From Flammeovirga kamogawensis (GTDB taxonomy: Bacteria > Bacteroidota > Bacteroidia > Cytophagales > Flammeovirgaceae): 64,000 bases of DNA. The notes under the pieces are model-generated. The model saw nothing but the letters and a program-made list of their open reading frames with translations, was not told the DNA's origin and ran no database searches. The stretch covers positions 3,776,001 to 3,840,000 of the forward strand of contig NZ_CP076128.1 in assembly GCF_018736065.1 (NCBI RefSeq). Direction: 5' to 3'. Below are positions 1-10,300 of the stretch, piece after piece (positions within the stretch are counted from its first letter, which is position 1; each line of letters starts with the position of its first letter). Made by a program: the position numbers and the translations under genes.

Positions 1-2
1 TT

Positions 3-695
3 TCTACTTTTATTGAAGGAGTAAACGATGTACTTGTTTGGATGATTATTAAAGTGATGTGGCTTGCTCCATTTGGTGTAATGTGCTTAATGGCATCTTC
101 TGTAGGTACATTTGGTTATGATATATTGTTTAGTATTGGTAAACTCTTTATTGTATACATATTAGCATTAATAGTAGTGACATTTCCATTATTTGGAGGA
201 ATGGTTCAATTTTTTAGTAAGGTTCCTGCTATTAAATTTTTTAAAGAAATGGTTACACCGCAAATATTTGCACTATCAACCGCATCCTCTTTGGCTACAT
301 TGCCTTTAAATTATGAAGCAGTAGATAAAATGGGAGTTAAGAAAAGTGTAGCATCATTTGTGCTACCATTAGGAGCTACAGTAAATATGGCTGGTAATGC
401 AGTATTTAATCCTTTAGTAACTATCTTTTTTGCTCAAATGTATGGTATTGAGTTAGGGATGTCCCAGTATATTGCTATTGCGATAACATCGGTACTTGGA
501 GCTGTAGGAACAGCAGGTGTTCCAGGCCCATCTTTATTAGCTGTTGCAGTATTTATGGTTGCAGGTGTTCCTGTAGAGGCTTTACCATTAATATTTGGTG
601 TAGATAGAATTTTTGATATGCTACGAACAGCAGTTAATATTACAGGAGATGCCTCTTGTGCTGTTGTTATGGAAAGATTTGAAGAAGAAGACTAG
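3..695 (+). CDS. Dicarboxylate/amino acid:cation symporter, C-terminal part
   Basis: This is the C-terminal part of a DAACS-family (GltP/DctA-type) secondary transporter, which moves dicarboxylates or acidic amino acids with Na+ or H+ across the inner membrane. The frame is open from the window edge (STFIEGVN precedes the first ATG at 42), so the gene begins outside the window. Family hallmarks visible are the serine-rich ALSTASSLATLPLN segment, GATVNMAGNAVFNP, and the late DRIFDMLRTAVNITGDA motif that forms the substrate and cation site. It ends in an acidic tail and is followed by a hairpin terminator. The substrate cannot be told from this part alone. Confidence 0.93.
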   Translation, partial: STFIEGVNDVLVWMIIKVMWLAPFGVMCLMASSVGTFGYDILFSIGKLFIVYILALIVVTFPLFGGMVQFFSKVPAIKFFKEMVTPQIFALSTASSLATLPLNYEAVDKMGVKKSVASFVLPLGATVNMAGNAVFNPLVTIFFAQMYGIELGMSQYIAIAITSVLGAVGTAGVPGPSLLAVAVFMVAGVPVEALPLIFGVDRIFDMLRTAVNITGDASCAVVMERFEEED

Positions 696-721
696 ATTCT
701 TTTTAAATTATATTTTAAATA

Positions 722-757
722 AAAGGTTACTCTTATAGCAATAGGGGTAACCTTTAT
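722..757 (+). terminator. Intrinsic terminator after the symporter
   Basis: Inverted repeat AAAGGTTAC / GTAACCTTT with a 16-base loop, ending in a T-rich run. It lies 27 bases after the symporter stop. Confidence 0.75.
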
Positions 758-819
758 TTATATTTGAAGAGGTACATTCTTATAATAATGTACAAGTATT
801 AAAATTCGCTCAATTTTTT

Positions 820-3012
820 ATGACAAATCAGACATCAACTACAAAGGAGAAGAAGCCAATGACTCTTTCTACAAAAATCTTAATAGGCTTATTTTCTGGA
901 ATATTATTAGGATTGTTTTTAGGTGAGTATGCAGGACATTTAGAAATTGTTGGAGATGCATTTATTGGTTTATTACAGATGACTGTATTGCCTTATATTG
1001 TATTTTCATTAATTGTGAATATTGGTCGTTTATCACTAGAAGAAGGACGTAAATTAATAGTACAAGGTATAAAGTTCCTATCATTATTATTAGCAATAGG
1101 TATTGCTGTTGTTTTGATTTTACCCTTTGCGTTTCCAGAATGGAAATCTGCCAATTTCTTCAGTACAAGTTTTGTCACTCCTCCTCCCGAAGTTGATTTT
1201 CTAAAATTATATATTCCTTCTAATCCTTTCTTTTCTTTAGCAGAAAGTAAAGTTCCTGCTGTTGTACTATTTAGTATTCTTGTAGGGATTGGTGTAATGC
1301 AGATAAACGGAAAGGATAAAGAAGTTTTACTAAATAGTTTAGATGCTTTTAATAAAGCATTAAATCAAGTAAATAAAATTGTAGTTAAATTAACACCTGC
1401 AGGTGTTTTTGCTATTGCCGCAAGTACAGCAGGAACCATGACTTTAGACGAGTTAGGAAAAATGCAAGCTTATTTACTTACTTATTTAGTAGCAGTTTTA
1501 ATACTGACTTTTTGGGTATTACCCATGTTAATTACAGCATGTACCCCTTTTAAATACAAAGATGTTTTTAAGTTTACTAAGGCTACATTAATAACAATTT
1601 TTGCTACAGGTAAAATTATAGTTGTATTACCTCAGTTAATTGAAGATCTAAAATCGCTCTATGCAGAGTACAATCTAGATACAGATGAAAATAATGCTGG
1701 GACAGATATTTTGATGCCATTGGCTTATCCTTTTCCAAATTTAGGTACGTTAGCCATATTTGTTTTTGTGCCTTTTGCGGCTTGGTTTGTTGGTAATCCA
1801 ATAACACTATCAAATACCCCAATGTTTGTTGGGGCAACATTACTTAGCAGTTTTGTAGCACCTGTAACGGGTATTCCATTTATGTTGGATCTTTTAGAGA
1901 TACCAAAAGATATGTTTCAATTGTTCGTAGTATCAACAGTTTTTACGGATAGAGTAAGAGTGGTACTTGGGGCAATGCATCTTATTACTTTAACATTACT
2001 TACATTAAGTTCTACTAATGGCTTTTTTAAATTAAGAAAAAGAAAAATTACAATGGGGTTAGCTGTTACAGTTGTACTATTTATTGTAACACTTGTTCCG
2101 CTGCGTTTATTTTTATCTTATTCTTTAAAGGATGTCTATCAGAATGATAAAGTAATTGCAAATATGCAGCTAATCCATAAATTAGTTCCTTTTAAAGTTT
2201 TACCTTCTGCATCTCCTAACCCTACTAAATTATTGGAGTATGAAAGCATTTTAGATAGAATAAAGCGAAGAGGTATTGTAAGAGTTGGTTTTTATGAAGA
2301 TGAGATACCATTTAGTTATTTTAATGCTAGAGGTGAATTAGTTGGTTTTGGAATTGATATGGCTCATGAATTAGGATCTGCATTGGATGTGGAAATTGAG
2401 TTTGTACCTATCACTGTAGGGCATATGCCTGAAGAATTACAAAATGATAATTTTGATATTGTAATGTCTGATATTTTTATGTCTAGCCAATATTCTGCAG
2501 AACTATCCTTCTCTAAACCATATTTAGATGTAACAATGGCTTTAGTAGTTCGAGACCAAGCAGATCAATTTAAAACATTTGATAAAGCATCTGAGGTTAG
2601 TTCATTTAAAATTGGGTATTTCGAGCGAAAAGATGTAGCACAAAAGTTTTTAAATTATTTTCCTCAAGCAGAAGCTGTACGATTAGATTCTGTTAATCAG
2701 TTTTTTAATCAAACAGATAGTTTGAGGTTAGATGGTCTTCTTACTAGTGCAGAAAGGGGAGCAGCATTAACACTACTTCACCCTGAATATCAGATAGCAA
2801 ATCCATTGCCGTATAAAATTACTCTTCCTTTGGCTTATCCCGTAGGGAACAAAGATGAGAATATGGCTAATTTTGTTACTAACTGGATTGAGGTAAATAA
2901 AAAAGATGGAACTATTTCTCGCTTCTATGATTATTGGATTTTAGGTGATGATCACCTTAGAAAAGAAGAGCATTGGAGTGTAATTAAAGATGTATTACAT
3001 TGGGTAGATTAA
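820..3012 (+). CDS. Symporter fused to a periplasmic solute-binding domain
   Basis: A 730-residue two-domain protein. Residues about 15-445 form a DAACS-like symporter with many hydrophobic segments. Residues about 475-725 match an SBP_bac_3 amino-acid-binding domain (GIVRVGFYEDEIPFSYFN, then LVGFGIDMAHELG). The binding domain would sit on the periplasmic side and could feed substrate to the carrier. The carrier part is divergent: the serine-rich loop reads ATGKIIVVLPQL, and the usual DxxRTxxNVxGD segment reads FTDRVRVVLGAMH. It lies directly after a canonical symporter but has a terminator on each side, so it is probably its own transcription unit. A second ATG lies 13 codons downstream; the first is favoured by length only. 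Domain calls are firm; coupling of binding to transport is inferred. Confidence 0.88.
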   Translation: MTNQTSTTKEKKPMTLSTKILIGLFSGILLGLFLGEYAGHLEIVGDAFIGLLQMTVLPYIVFSLIVNIGRLSLEEGRKLIVQGIKFLSLLLAIGIAVVLILPFAFPEWKSANFFSTSFVTPPPEVDFLKLYIPSNPFFSLAESKVPAVVLFSILVGIGVMQINGKDKEVLLNSLDAFNKALNQVNKIVVKLTPAGVFAIAASTAGTMTLDELGKMQAYLLTYLVAVLILTFWVLPMLITACTPFKYKDVFKFTKATLITIFATGKIIVVLPQLIEDLKSLYAEYNLDTDENNAGTDILMPLAYPFPNLGTLAIFVFVPFAAWFVGNPITLSNTPMFVGATLLSSFVAPVTGIPFMLDLLEIPKDMFQLFVVSTVFTDRVRVVLGAMHLITLTLLTLSSTNGFFKLRKRKITMGLAVTVVLFIVTLVPLRLFLSYSLKDVYQNDKVIANMQLIHKLVPFKVLPSASPNPTKLLEYESILDRIKRRGIVRVGFYEDEIPFSYFNARGELVGFGIDMAHELGSALDVEIEFVPITVGHMPEELQNDNFDIVMSDIFMSSQYSAELSFSKPYLDVTMALVVRDQADQFKTFDKASEVSSFKIGYFERKDVAQKFLNYFPQAEAVRLDSVNQFFNQTDSLRLDGLLTSAERGAALTLLHPEYQIANPLPYKITLPLAYPVGNKDENMANFVTNWIEVNKKDGTISRFYDYWILGDDHLRKEEHWSVIKDVLHWVD

Positions 3013-3016
3013 AGAT

Positions 3017-3056
3017 AAGCCTAGATATAAGTAAAACTTACATCTAGGCTTTTTTA
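3017..3056 (+). terminator. Intrinsic terminator
   Basis: Perfect stem AAGCCTAGAT / ATCTAGGCTT followed by six T, five bases after the stop of the fusion transporter. Confidence 0.9.
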
Positions 3057-3142
3057 TTATTCACTGATTTTTCGTTTTTTACAACTATAAACTATATTCT
3101 GACAGTAAACTATCAATATCAACACTCTAAACCAATCTGATT

Positions 3143-5314
3143 ATGAATTACTATAAAAGGTATATATATATACTTTCAATTTTTATAATAGTATGCTCTT
3201 GTTCTCAACCTACTAAGAATACAAGTGTATCATCTGCTGATTTATTTACAACAGATGATTTTAATTGGAAAGAATTGACAGGTAAGGCAATATATGTAAC
3301 GTCTAGAGCAAGGACATCTGCAAAAATACAAGAAGAAGTTTTTCAATCTGTTGCAATGCAAGAGTTAGAAGAAGCTAAACTATTGATGCCAGAAAGTTTA
3401 AAAGAACTGACAGATAAGTTTATCAATTCTTTGTATGAAAAATATCCCGAAATGACAGAACATCAAAAGATGATGTTAAAAGAGAATGCGAAATGTGGGA
3501 TGCAGGTTTTATCTAAAAAGAGTAATCCTAAAAGATATTCTTTAATACATAGCAAACTGACAAAAGCATTTACTTATTTAAGAAAGAATAAAGAAATTCA
3601 ATCTGGGTATGCATTTGTGGGAAATTTAGCACATAAAAATGTAGGTGGACAAAAAGGGTATATTATAAATATGGCTACTGGTGAGTTGGTAGAAATAGAT
3701 ATATCTTCTGCATGGAAAGGAATTGGTTTTGAAGATGATTCTGGAAAAACACCAATAGGTTTCTTTTTGGTGTATCAAAAATATACTCAACCTGGTTGGC
3801 AATCTCGTACAAAAACAGGAACACCTAAAAAAATGTTTTACAAGTTACATAGACAGACTTATGATGGTGAAGCAAAATATATTTATAGGAAGAGTACAAA
3901 AGAAGAAAAAGCATATATATGTACTAATCAATTTGGTTTAATTGGTCAAAATTTTGGGTCTGAGTTTGTTGATGTTGCTGCGACAAAGTATTTAAGAAAG
4001 TCTCCAGATGACCTTTCTTATATTGATAACAGTAATTCTGGAACAAGACAATTGTACATTCATGGTACAAACAGAGAAGATCAATTGGGTTTTGCTTTAT
4101 CTGGTGGATGTGTGAGAGTTTCTAATATTAATTCTTATATCATTAAAGAAATCGTGATGAAACAGGAAACTATGCCTGTTTTTCTTGATGCTGTAGCTCT
4201 TCATGCTCCTAAGCCTGTTAAAGTTCCAGGCTTTGACGACACAGATTTAGAATCTATTTATAATGAACAATCAATCGTTATTCGTAGACAGAACATGCTA
4301 GATTCTGTTTCTTTAGCAAAACATTTGCAAGGAGTTGTAATTCCTAAGTTAGCAAATTCTATTGCATATAGGATGTCTAAAGTAGAAAATCAAAAAGCAA
4401 ATGTAACCATAAGTGTGTCTGTTCCTTTCCCAGAATCCGCAATGAAATATTGGATGACATTTATTCATTCAGGAGGGGTTAATAATATCAACTTCCAGCA
4501 ACGTTTTGGTTTTAAAGGAGAATATTTTGAAACAGAAATGCGCCATAATCAAAACCCATTTTATAAAGCGTATTATTCAGCAGATATCAATTCATATTTT
4601 AAAAATAGAATAACAGAAGCAAGAATAGCTTTAAATAATAATCTTACAGAAGCACTACAGAAACATGAAATTGATAAAGAGTTGATTCAAAATATCAATA
4701 TTCAAGAGCAAACGATGATTAATGAGTATTTTAATAAGGAGCTAGAGGTTATTGATCCATTAGAATATTTTGCCATCTCTGAAGAACGAAAAAGAGTGCT
4801 TCATTATATGGGTATGATAGATACTTTGGCTGTAGAATTTCCTGGGAAATTTGAAGAATGGGAACACTTAACATGGATAAATAGCTACCTTTCTCTAAGA
4901 GAAAGTGGTCCTGATTCTCAACCTAAAGGAGATTTAGATTATTATGATGCTTTACTTATGCAGTCTTATATTTATGCTTTAGGTGAACAAGAACTTTATG
5001 AGAGGGAAGTGAAATCTGGTAGACTGCTACCTATAAAAGGGCAAGAGTTTCAGAATAAGTTATTGAATCAATATGGTATTGATGGTGCTTTGACATTATT
5101 AGATGAAGCAGGGATGTGGAGACTTTTTCAATATTCCCATAGTTCTGAGAACAAGACCTTAATTAAAATGGTATCTGTCGCTTATCCAAAACAGGAAATG
5201 TTAAAAGGAATGCAATTACTTGCAGAGTCTTATTTTAGTAAATTTAAATGGATTTCAAATCAGTACGTTATTACTTCTGAAGTAAACGGAGAAGCTATTA
5301 CCTTGGCTGATTAA
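3143..5314 (+). CDS. L,D-transpeptidase-family lipoprotein
   Basis: A 723-residue predicted lipoprotein: basic start, hydrophobic core and a lipobox ending at Cys near residue 20 (IVCSCS). The YkuD-type catalytic domain lies around residues 175-345, with the hallmark HGTNRE and SGGCVRVSN segments (about 306-330) containing the catalytic Cys. Such enzymes make or edit 3-3 peptidoglycan cross-links or attach proteins to peptidoglycan. The C-terminal 380 residues are not recognised and are unusually long for the family. It is a single-gene unit with a hairpin terminator shared with the next, opposing gene. Confidence 0.88.
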   Translation: MNYYKRYIYILSIFIIVCSCSQPTKNTSVSSADLFTTDDFNWKELTGKAIYVTSRARTSAKIQEEVFQSVAMQELEEAKLLMPESLKELTDKFINSLYEKYPEMTEHQKMMLKENAKCGMQVLSKKSNPKRYSLIHSKLTKAFTYLRKNKEIQSGYAFVGNLAHKNVGGQKGYIINMATGELVEIDISSAWKGIGFEDDSGKTPIGFFLVYQKYTQPGWQSRTKTGTPKKMFYKLHRQTYDGEAKYIYRKSTKEEKAYICTNQFGLIGQNFGSEFVDVAATKYLRKSPDDLSYIDNSNSGTRQLYIHGTNREDQLGFALSGGCVRVSNINSYIIKEIVMKQETMPVFLDAVALHAPKPVKVPGFDDTDLESIYNEQSIVIRRQNMLDSVSLAKHLQGVVIPKLANSIAYRMSKVENQKANVTISVSVPFPESAMKYWMTFIHSGGVNNINFQQRFGFKGEYFETEMRHNQNPFYKAYYSADINSYFKNRITEARIALNNNLTEALQKHEIDKELIQNINIQEQTMINEYFNKELEVIDPLEYFAISEERKRVLHYMGMIDTLAVEFPGKFEEWEHLTWINSYLSLRESGPDSQPKGDLDYYDALLMQSYIYALGEQELYEREVKSGRLLPIKGQEFQNKLLNQYGIDGALTLLDEAGMWRLFQYSHSSENKTLIKMVSVAYPKQEMLKGMQLLAESYFSKFKWISNQYVITSEVNGEAITLAD

Positions 5315-5335
5315 ACCAAAAAACGATCTTAAAAA

Positions 5336-5369
5336 GAAATCCCATCAACTTTAAAATTGATGGGATTAT
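5336..5369. terminator. Bidirectional terminator between convergent genes
   Basis: Stem AATCCCATCAA / TTGATGGGATT with a short loop, between two convergent genes. A-rich on the left and T-containing on the right. Confidence 0.8.
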
Positions 5370-5375
5370 TAATGT

Positions 5376-5603
5376 TTAAGCGATTACTCCTTTCATTTCG
5401 ATGTAATAATCAATTACACCTTCTTGAGTAAGTAATTCTTGTTTAAAATTTTCGTCTTCGGATAAATCAATTGATGAAGGTTCAAAGTATGTTTCTGAAG
5501 TGTTGTCTTCATAATACAATGTAACTTTAAAGCTTAATTCATGGTTGTCAGTGTCTTCAAACCCACCTTCCCACAAATACTGTTGTTGGTTTGCTATACT
5601 CAT
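5376..5603 (-). CDS. Small acidic hypothetical protein
   Basis: A 75-residue acidic protein with no signal peptide or membrane segment (MSIANQQQYLWEGGFEDTDN...). The alternating hydrophobic and polar pattern suggests a small beta-rich fold. I do not recognise a family. It is preceded by about 145 bases of AT-rich sequence and followed by the shared terminator, so it looks monocistronic. Real rather than spurious because the intergenic spacing and terminator fit it. Confidence 0.6.
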   Translation of the reverse strand: MSIANQQQYLWEGGFEDTDNHELSFKVTLYYEDNTSETYFEPSSIDLSEDENFKQELLTQEGVIDYYIEMKGVIA

Positions 5604-5748
5604 GATATGACCGTTTAATTATATAGTATAATTTACGATAATTTTATATAATATCCATTCCAAATAGAGTATTAATTATCGGCTATTAACGGAATTCATT
5701 CACTTGCAATAACAAGTTAATATAGGTGGTATGAAATGAACAAACTGT

Positions 5749-6684
5749 TTAAAATTTCCAACCACCATAAACAGATAAAACAAAAGATCTTGTTAATCCA
5801 TCTGGTCGAGCTGATCTAGCAACTACAGGAAATCCTAAATCTGATCCAAGAGAATAACGACCCCAAGATTTAGAAACTCCTCCAGTAATATTTAATGTAA
5901 GACCGCTTGACCCCTCAATATTTTTTCGTTGGTTATCAGTAGGGTCTAAATAAGAATCTTCTCCTACGTGGATAATTCCTAAAAGTCCAGCTTTCCAATT
6001 TATCTTTTCTGTGTTTTTTCCATACTCAGCACGAATAGCAACATCAGGTTGGCGCTCAAATTCATTAGTAGACCAGTATTCATTGTCAGGGTCATTTCCT
6101 GTTTCAATATACGTATTGCTATTTTGAGTAAGTGGTTGTTGGTAGCCAACAGAAAACAATAACTTATCAACATTTACAGCAATTCCTGCGAGTAAATCAT
6201 AAGTACCTAAACTGGTTTGATAAACCATAGGTAATGCTTGTCCATTTTCTGTTAAGTTACCATCATTAGAAGGTATTTTTGTTCCTGCAAATACAGTAGT
6301 TGTTACTTTATCATTTGAAAAAACTGGGGCAGAAAGGGATAATGTTAAATCGCCAAGTCCACTTGTACTTCCTAAATTACCTGTTGTAAATGTATAAGGA
6401 AGTTGAAATTGGAAATAGACTACATCTGCTATATTATAATCGCCTTCTAATTGTAAGTTGATTACACTAACAGCTTTTTCACCCAATCCATAAGAAGGTT
6501 TAAAACGTAACTCTCCATTTGTTGGTACATCGTCAAAAAGATCTGTGTGTTTCATTGGACCAATGCTACAAACACCCGCATCAGAACATCCTTGAGCAAA
6601 TGAATCTAAATGGATACATAATGTAGAAAAGAGAAGAATGAATACTGATAAAATACTTTTAGGTTTCTGATAATAGATTTTCAT
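5749..6684 (-). CDS. Outer-membrane beta-barrel protein, transporter-like
   Basis: A 311-residue exported protein with a signal peptide (hydrophobic run ending SFAQG). After a short Cys-containing segment (GCSDAGVCSIGPMK) it consists of alternating beta strands and ends in aromatic KF, as expected of an outer-membrane barrel. The general look is of MetA-pathway/porin-like transporter proteins, but the substrate is unknown. The two nearby cysteines could form a disulfide at the mature N-terminus. Located alone between two opposing or unrelated genes. Confidence 0.7.
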   Translation of the reverse strand: MKIYYQKPKSILSVFILLFSTLCIHLDSFAQGCSDAGVCSIGPMKHTDLFDDVPTNGELRFKPSYGLGEKAVSVINLQLEGDYNIADVVYFQFQLPYTFTTGNLGSTSGLGDLTLSLSAPVFSNDKVTTTVFAGTKIPSNDGNLTENGQALPMVYQTSLGTYDLLAGIAVNVDKLLFSVGYQQPLTQNSNTYIETGNDPDNEYWSTNEFERQPDVAIRAEYGKNTEKINWKAGLLGIIHVGEDSYLDPTDNQRKNIEGSSGLTLNITGGVSKSWGRYSLGSDLGFPVVARSARPDGLTRSFVLSVYGGWKF

Positions 6685-6773
6685 AGTGGTAGTTTAAGAG
6701 ATTAGAATAATTTTTTTGAGTATACTACAAATAATATTCCAAAACTTGTTTAAACAATTTTTGTGATAGATAA

Positions 6774-7214
6774 TTAGTTGGAAATGATTTTCTCAAAGAA
6801 AGGACATGCTTCACAATTCTCTTCTTTAGTGAATGAAAATAGCTTTTCAGAACTTTTATATTTGATTTTAAGGAGGATATCTTTTTCTCGCTTGAAAGTT
6901 GATAATTTTATTCTTCCAAGGTAATCTGAATAGGTATTATTTTTATTACCTATTAATTCAGTATAAGGTAGATCAAGGTAAATACATTCATAAGCAATAA
7001 TTTCTTCTTCTTCAAAAAAGAAATGCCAGTGTTCTAAAGAACTATCAGAAGAGATCTTTACAATTTTCCTTTCGGGTATATCTTGCTTATCCAGTAAACC
7101 ATCATCACCTACTTTATATATTGTATATACAGACACATTACTTTGCTGACCTATACATATAGTATAGCATCCCGTAGAGAGGAAGAGCAGTAGTAGTAAT
7201 GTGATTTTGTGCAT
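6774..7214 (-). CDS. Exported hypothetical protein
   Basis: A 146-residue protein with an N-terminal hydrophobic signal (LLLLLFLSTGCYTICIGQ). A Cys follows the core, so it could be a lipoprotein, although a cleavage after IGQ also fits. The rest is mixed polar with a C-terminal CEACPFF motif that could form a disulfide or bind metal. No family recognised. It lies about 90 bases downstream of the beta-barrel gene's start, on the same strand, and may be co-transcribed with it. Confidence 0.6.
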   Translation of the reverse strand: MHKITLLLLLFLSTGCYTICIGQQSNVSVYTIYKVGDDGLLDKQDIPERKIVKISSDSSLEHWHFFFEEEEIIAYECIYLDLPYTELIGNKNNTYSDYLGRIKLSTFKREKDILLKIKYKSSEKLFSFTKEENCEACPFFEKIISN

Positions 7215-7285
7215 TTGAATGATTGATTATAACCTATACAAAAATAACGAACTTTAATCAGTTATTTTGATAATGGGAAATAAAA

Positions 7286-7313
7286 AAGGGAAAGACCAAT
7301 TGATCTTTCCCTT
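7286..7313 (-). terminator. Terminator of the SpoIIE-type gene
   Basis: Stem AAGGGAAAGA / TCTTTCCCTT read on the minus strand and followed there by a T run. It sits just after the stop of the 1176-residue gene. Confidence 0.85.
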
Positions 7314-7317
7314 ATTT

Positions 7318-10300
7318 TTAAAATATTGTATGTCTTTGTTCACTTGCTTCATCTAAAAGTAGAAGTTCTTTTTCTTCTTCTTCATTGATAATTACGTGAG
7401 GTCTTATTCCAATAATTAACATATCATCAATTTGCCTTTGATTTCCTTGGCTCATCCATTGATCCATAAACTGACTTAGGGCTTTTCTTTGTAAGTCTAA
7501 ATCTTTTTTATGAATATTGAAAAGTAGCTCTTTAAATGGTCTTTGCATTAACTTTCTACCATCAGGGCCTCCAAATTGATCTTGGTAACCATCAGAACAG
7601 ATGTACATTACATGAATATCTTCTAATGGTAATGAATGAGATTCAAATATTTTCTTTTTAGACTTCTTACCACCAATACCAGATTTACCACCTCTTAATC
7701 GTTGTAGTTCATCAGGGTTAGAGTTTGATATATAATAAAGAGGTCTACCTGCTCCAGCAAAAGTTAATGTTTTACGTTTAGGTGATACCACACAAATAGC
7801 GATATCCATACCATCACGACTATCTTCATTTTCTTGTTGGTTTAAGGCTTGACGAATCATATCATTCATCAATTTTAAGATACGTCCTGGGTCAAGAATA
7901 CCTCTTTCGTACACAATTTGGTTTAAAAGGTCATTACCAATAAGTGACATGAAGGCACCCGGAACACCATGACCCGTACAATCGGCAGCTACAATAATAT
8001 AGTTTTCATTTTTCTCACCAAACCAGTGGAAATCACCAGATACAATATCTCTTGGTTTTAAGTATACAAAACCATCCCAGTGTTGACCAATACCTTGCAT
8101 TTTTTCTTCCATATCCTGCGGTTTACCAAATACGGCAGTTTGCATTCTACGGGCATAGTTTACTGAGCTTTTTACTTTTTCATTGTGTTGAGAAAGTAAT
8201 AATGCTTGCTCTTTTACAAGTTCATTCTGACGAAGAATTTGTTCTCTATGACTTTTCATTTCGTGGTGTTGTTCACGAATTGTTCTAGAAGTTTCTTCTA
8301 GTTCACTGTTTTTATCAAGAAGTTTAGAAGCTGCTTTTTCAGCATCTTTTTTCGCTCTTTCTAGTTCTTTTGTGTTATGATTTAGAATAGCTTCAGATCT
8401 TTTTAATCTATTAAAGGCTTTTTCTAATTCATTATTTTTATCTGTAAGTTCAGAAGATTGTTTCTCAACCTCTTTAGTTCTAATATTTACTTGTTCTTCC
8501 AGTTTTCTTTGCTCTCTTCTACTTCTATACATGTTAAATTGAACAATGATAATGGCAATAGTAACTGTACCAACAATGTACAATACATAACTCCACCATT
8601 GCTTGTAGAAAGGAGTATATACTGAGAACCTGTAAGAAAGTGGTCTACTCCATGAGAAGTTACCTGTTTTTCTTCCTCTAACTTCTAATGTATATGCAGA
8701 ACCGGCTTCTAATTGATCTATAAGTAAACCTTCTTTTTCTTTTTCAAAGTTCATCCATTCATCTAATCCAGGATAGCCAAGAATACGCTTTTGGAAAGCA
8801 ACATTTTCAGTTGGATAAACAGGAATATGGAAATCAACTCTTAAATAACTATCAGAAGGAATATCGGCTTTAGCTTGTAATGATAATTTATCACCACCAA
8901 CGTTTACTGTTTCAATAAATGGTTTCGGAGTTTCTATAAGAACTTGTAAGTTGGCAGCAAAACCAATACCTCTTGATGTTGAAATAAATAATTTACCGAA
9001 CTCATCAATATAAAGTCCTCTAATATTTAAATCGGCATCTGGTAATCCATCTTTTTTAGTATAAAGTAGGTACTCATCGTGTCCAAAGTTGTATCTAATT
9101 AAACCTGATGTAGAAGAAATCCATAATTGTTTCTCGTTAGGGTCAAGAGCTAAGGCATTATTTGTTATAGAAGTGAAATCACCTAAGTTTAAACGCTTCA
9201 TTTTTTCGTTAGAAAGTAATATAGTACCATAAGAAGTACCTAAAACGATATCTTTATTTTTAAGAATAGCGATATCATTTGTTTGTATATTTCCTTGGAA
9301 ATCAAAATTTAAATCTTCTGATAAGTTATCAAAAGCATTTATAACGTCATTATATTTAAATATTAAGCCTTCTTTATTTGTACCACCTACATAGATGTCA
9401 CCTTCGTCTGTAGTTTTAATAACAATAGCTCTACTTGTAATACCTTGCTCTACACTATATATTTTAGGCTTATTATCTTTTCCAATTTTGATAGCTCCTT
9501 GAATACCATCTTGGCAAATCCAGAGGTTACCATCTTTGTCTTGTTCTAAAATAAAAATAGCACCACCTATATGCGATAAATCAATTTTTCTAATTGGTTG
9601 GGCATTTCTCCATAATTGAAGAACCCCTTCAGCATCTGAAGTCCAAACACCTTGGTCTGTAGGTAAAATTCTTAGGAATGAATTACCTGTAGACCCCACT
9701 TTTTCTTTATTCTTTAAAGTAAATTGATCTAGAGAATTTAGACCTCCAAAGTATAAGTTATCACCATCTGTAAAATAAAGGTCATCTCCTTTACCATTAA
9801 TGTGCTGTATATATGAGCTTGTAATACTTGTAGCGAAAGAACTAAACGGGAGCTTTTGAAAAAGTGATATTCCATTATCTCTTGCAACCCATAAATCTAA
9901 ATCATCATAAAGCATTGAACTACCGTTGTAAACACCAATTTCGGGAGCTCTTTGAATACTAAAACCTTCATATGTTGATTCTAAACGGTACATGCCTGAA
10001 ACCCATCCTGTAACAAAGTAAGAATCTGTACCTACTTCTTGAATGAATGAAGCATCGAATCTTCTACCAATTTGTTTTCTTGTGACTTTATTACCATTAA
10101 TAGATACATAAGAAACTCCTTTTTTAGAATCTGCGACTAAAAATGAAGATTTATTATACCAAACGGCATGCTGAATTTCTGATAAACCAAATTTTTTCGA
10201 AACTAACTCAAATGAATTGAGTGCTTCTTCATAACGATAAACAGCTCCTGAATGATGGAATGCATAAATTACTCCATCGGCATCTTCAACCATTGTAAAA

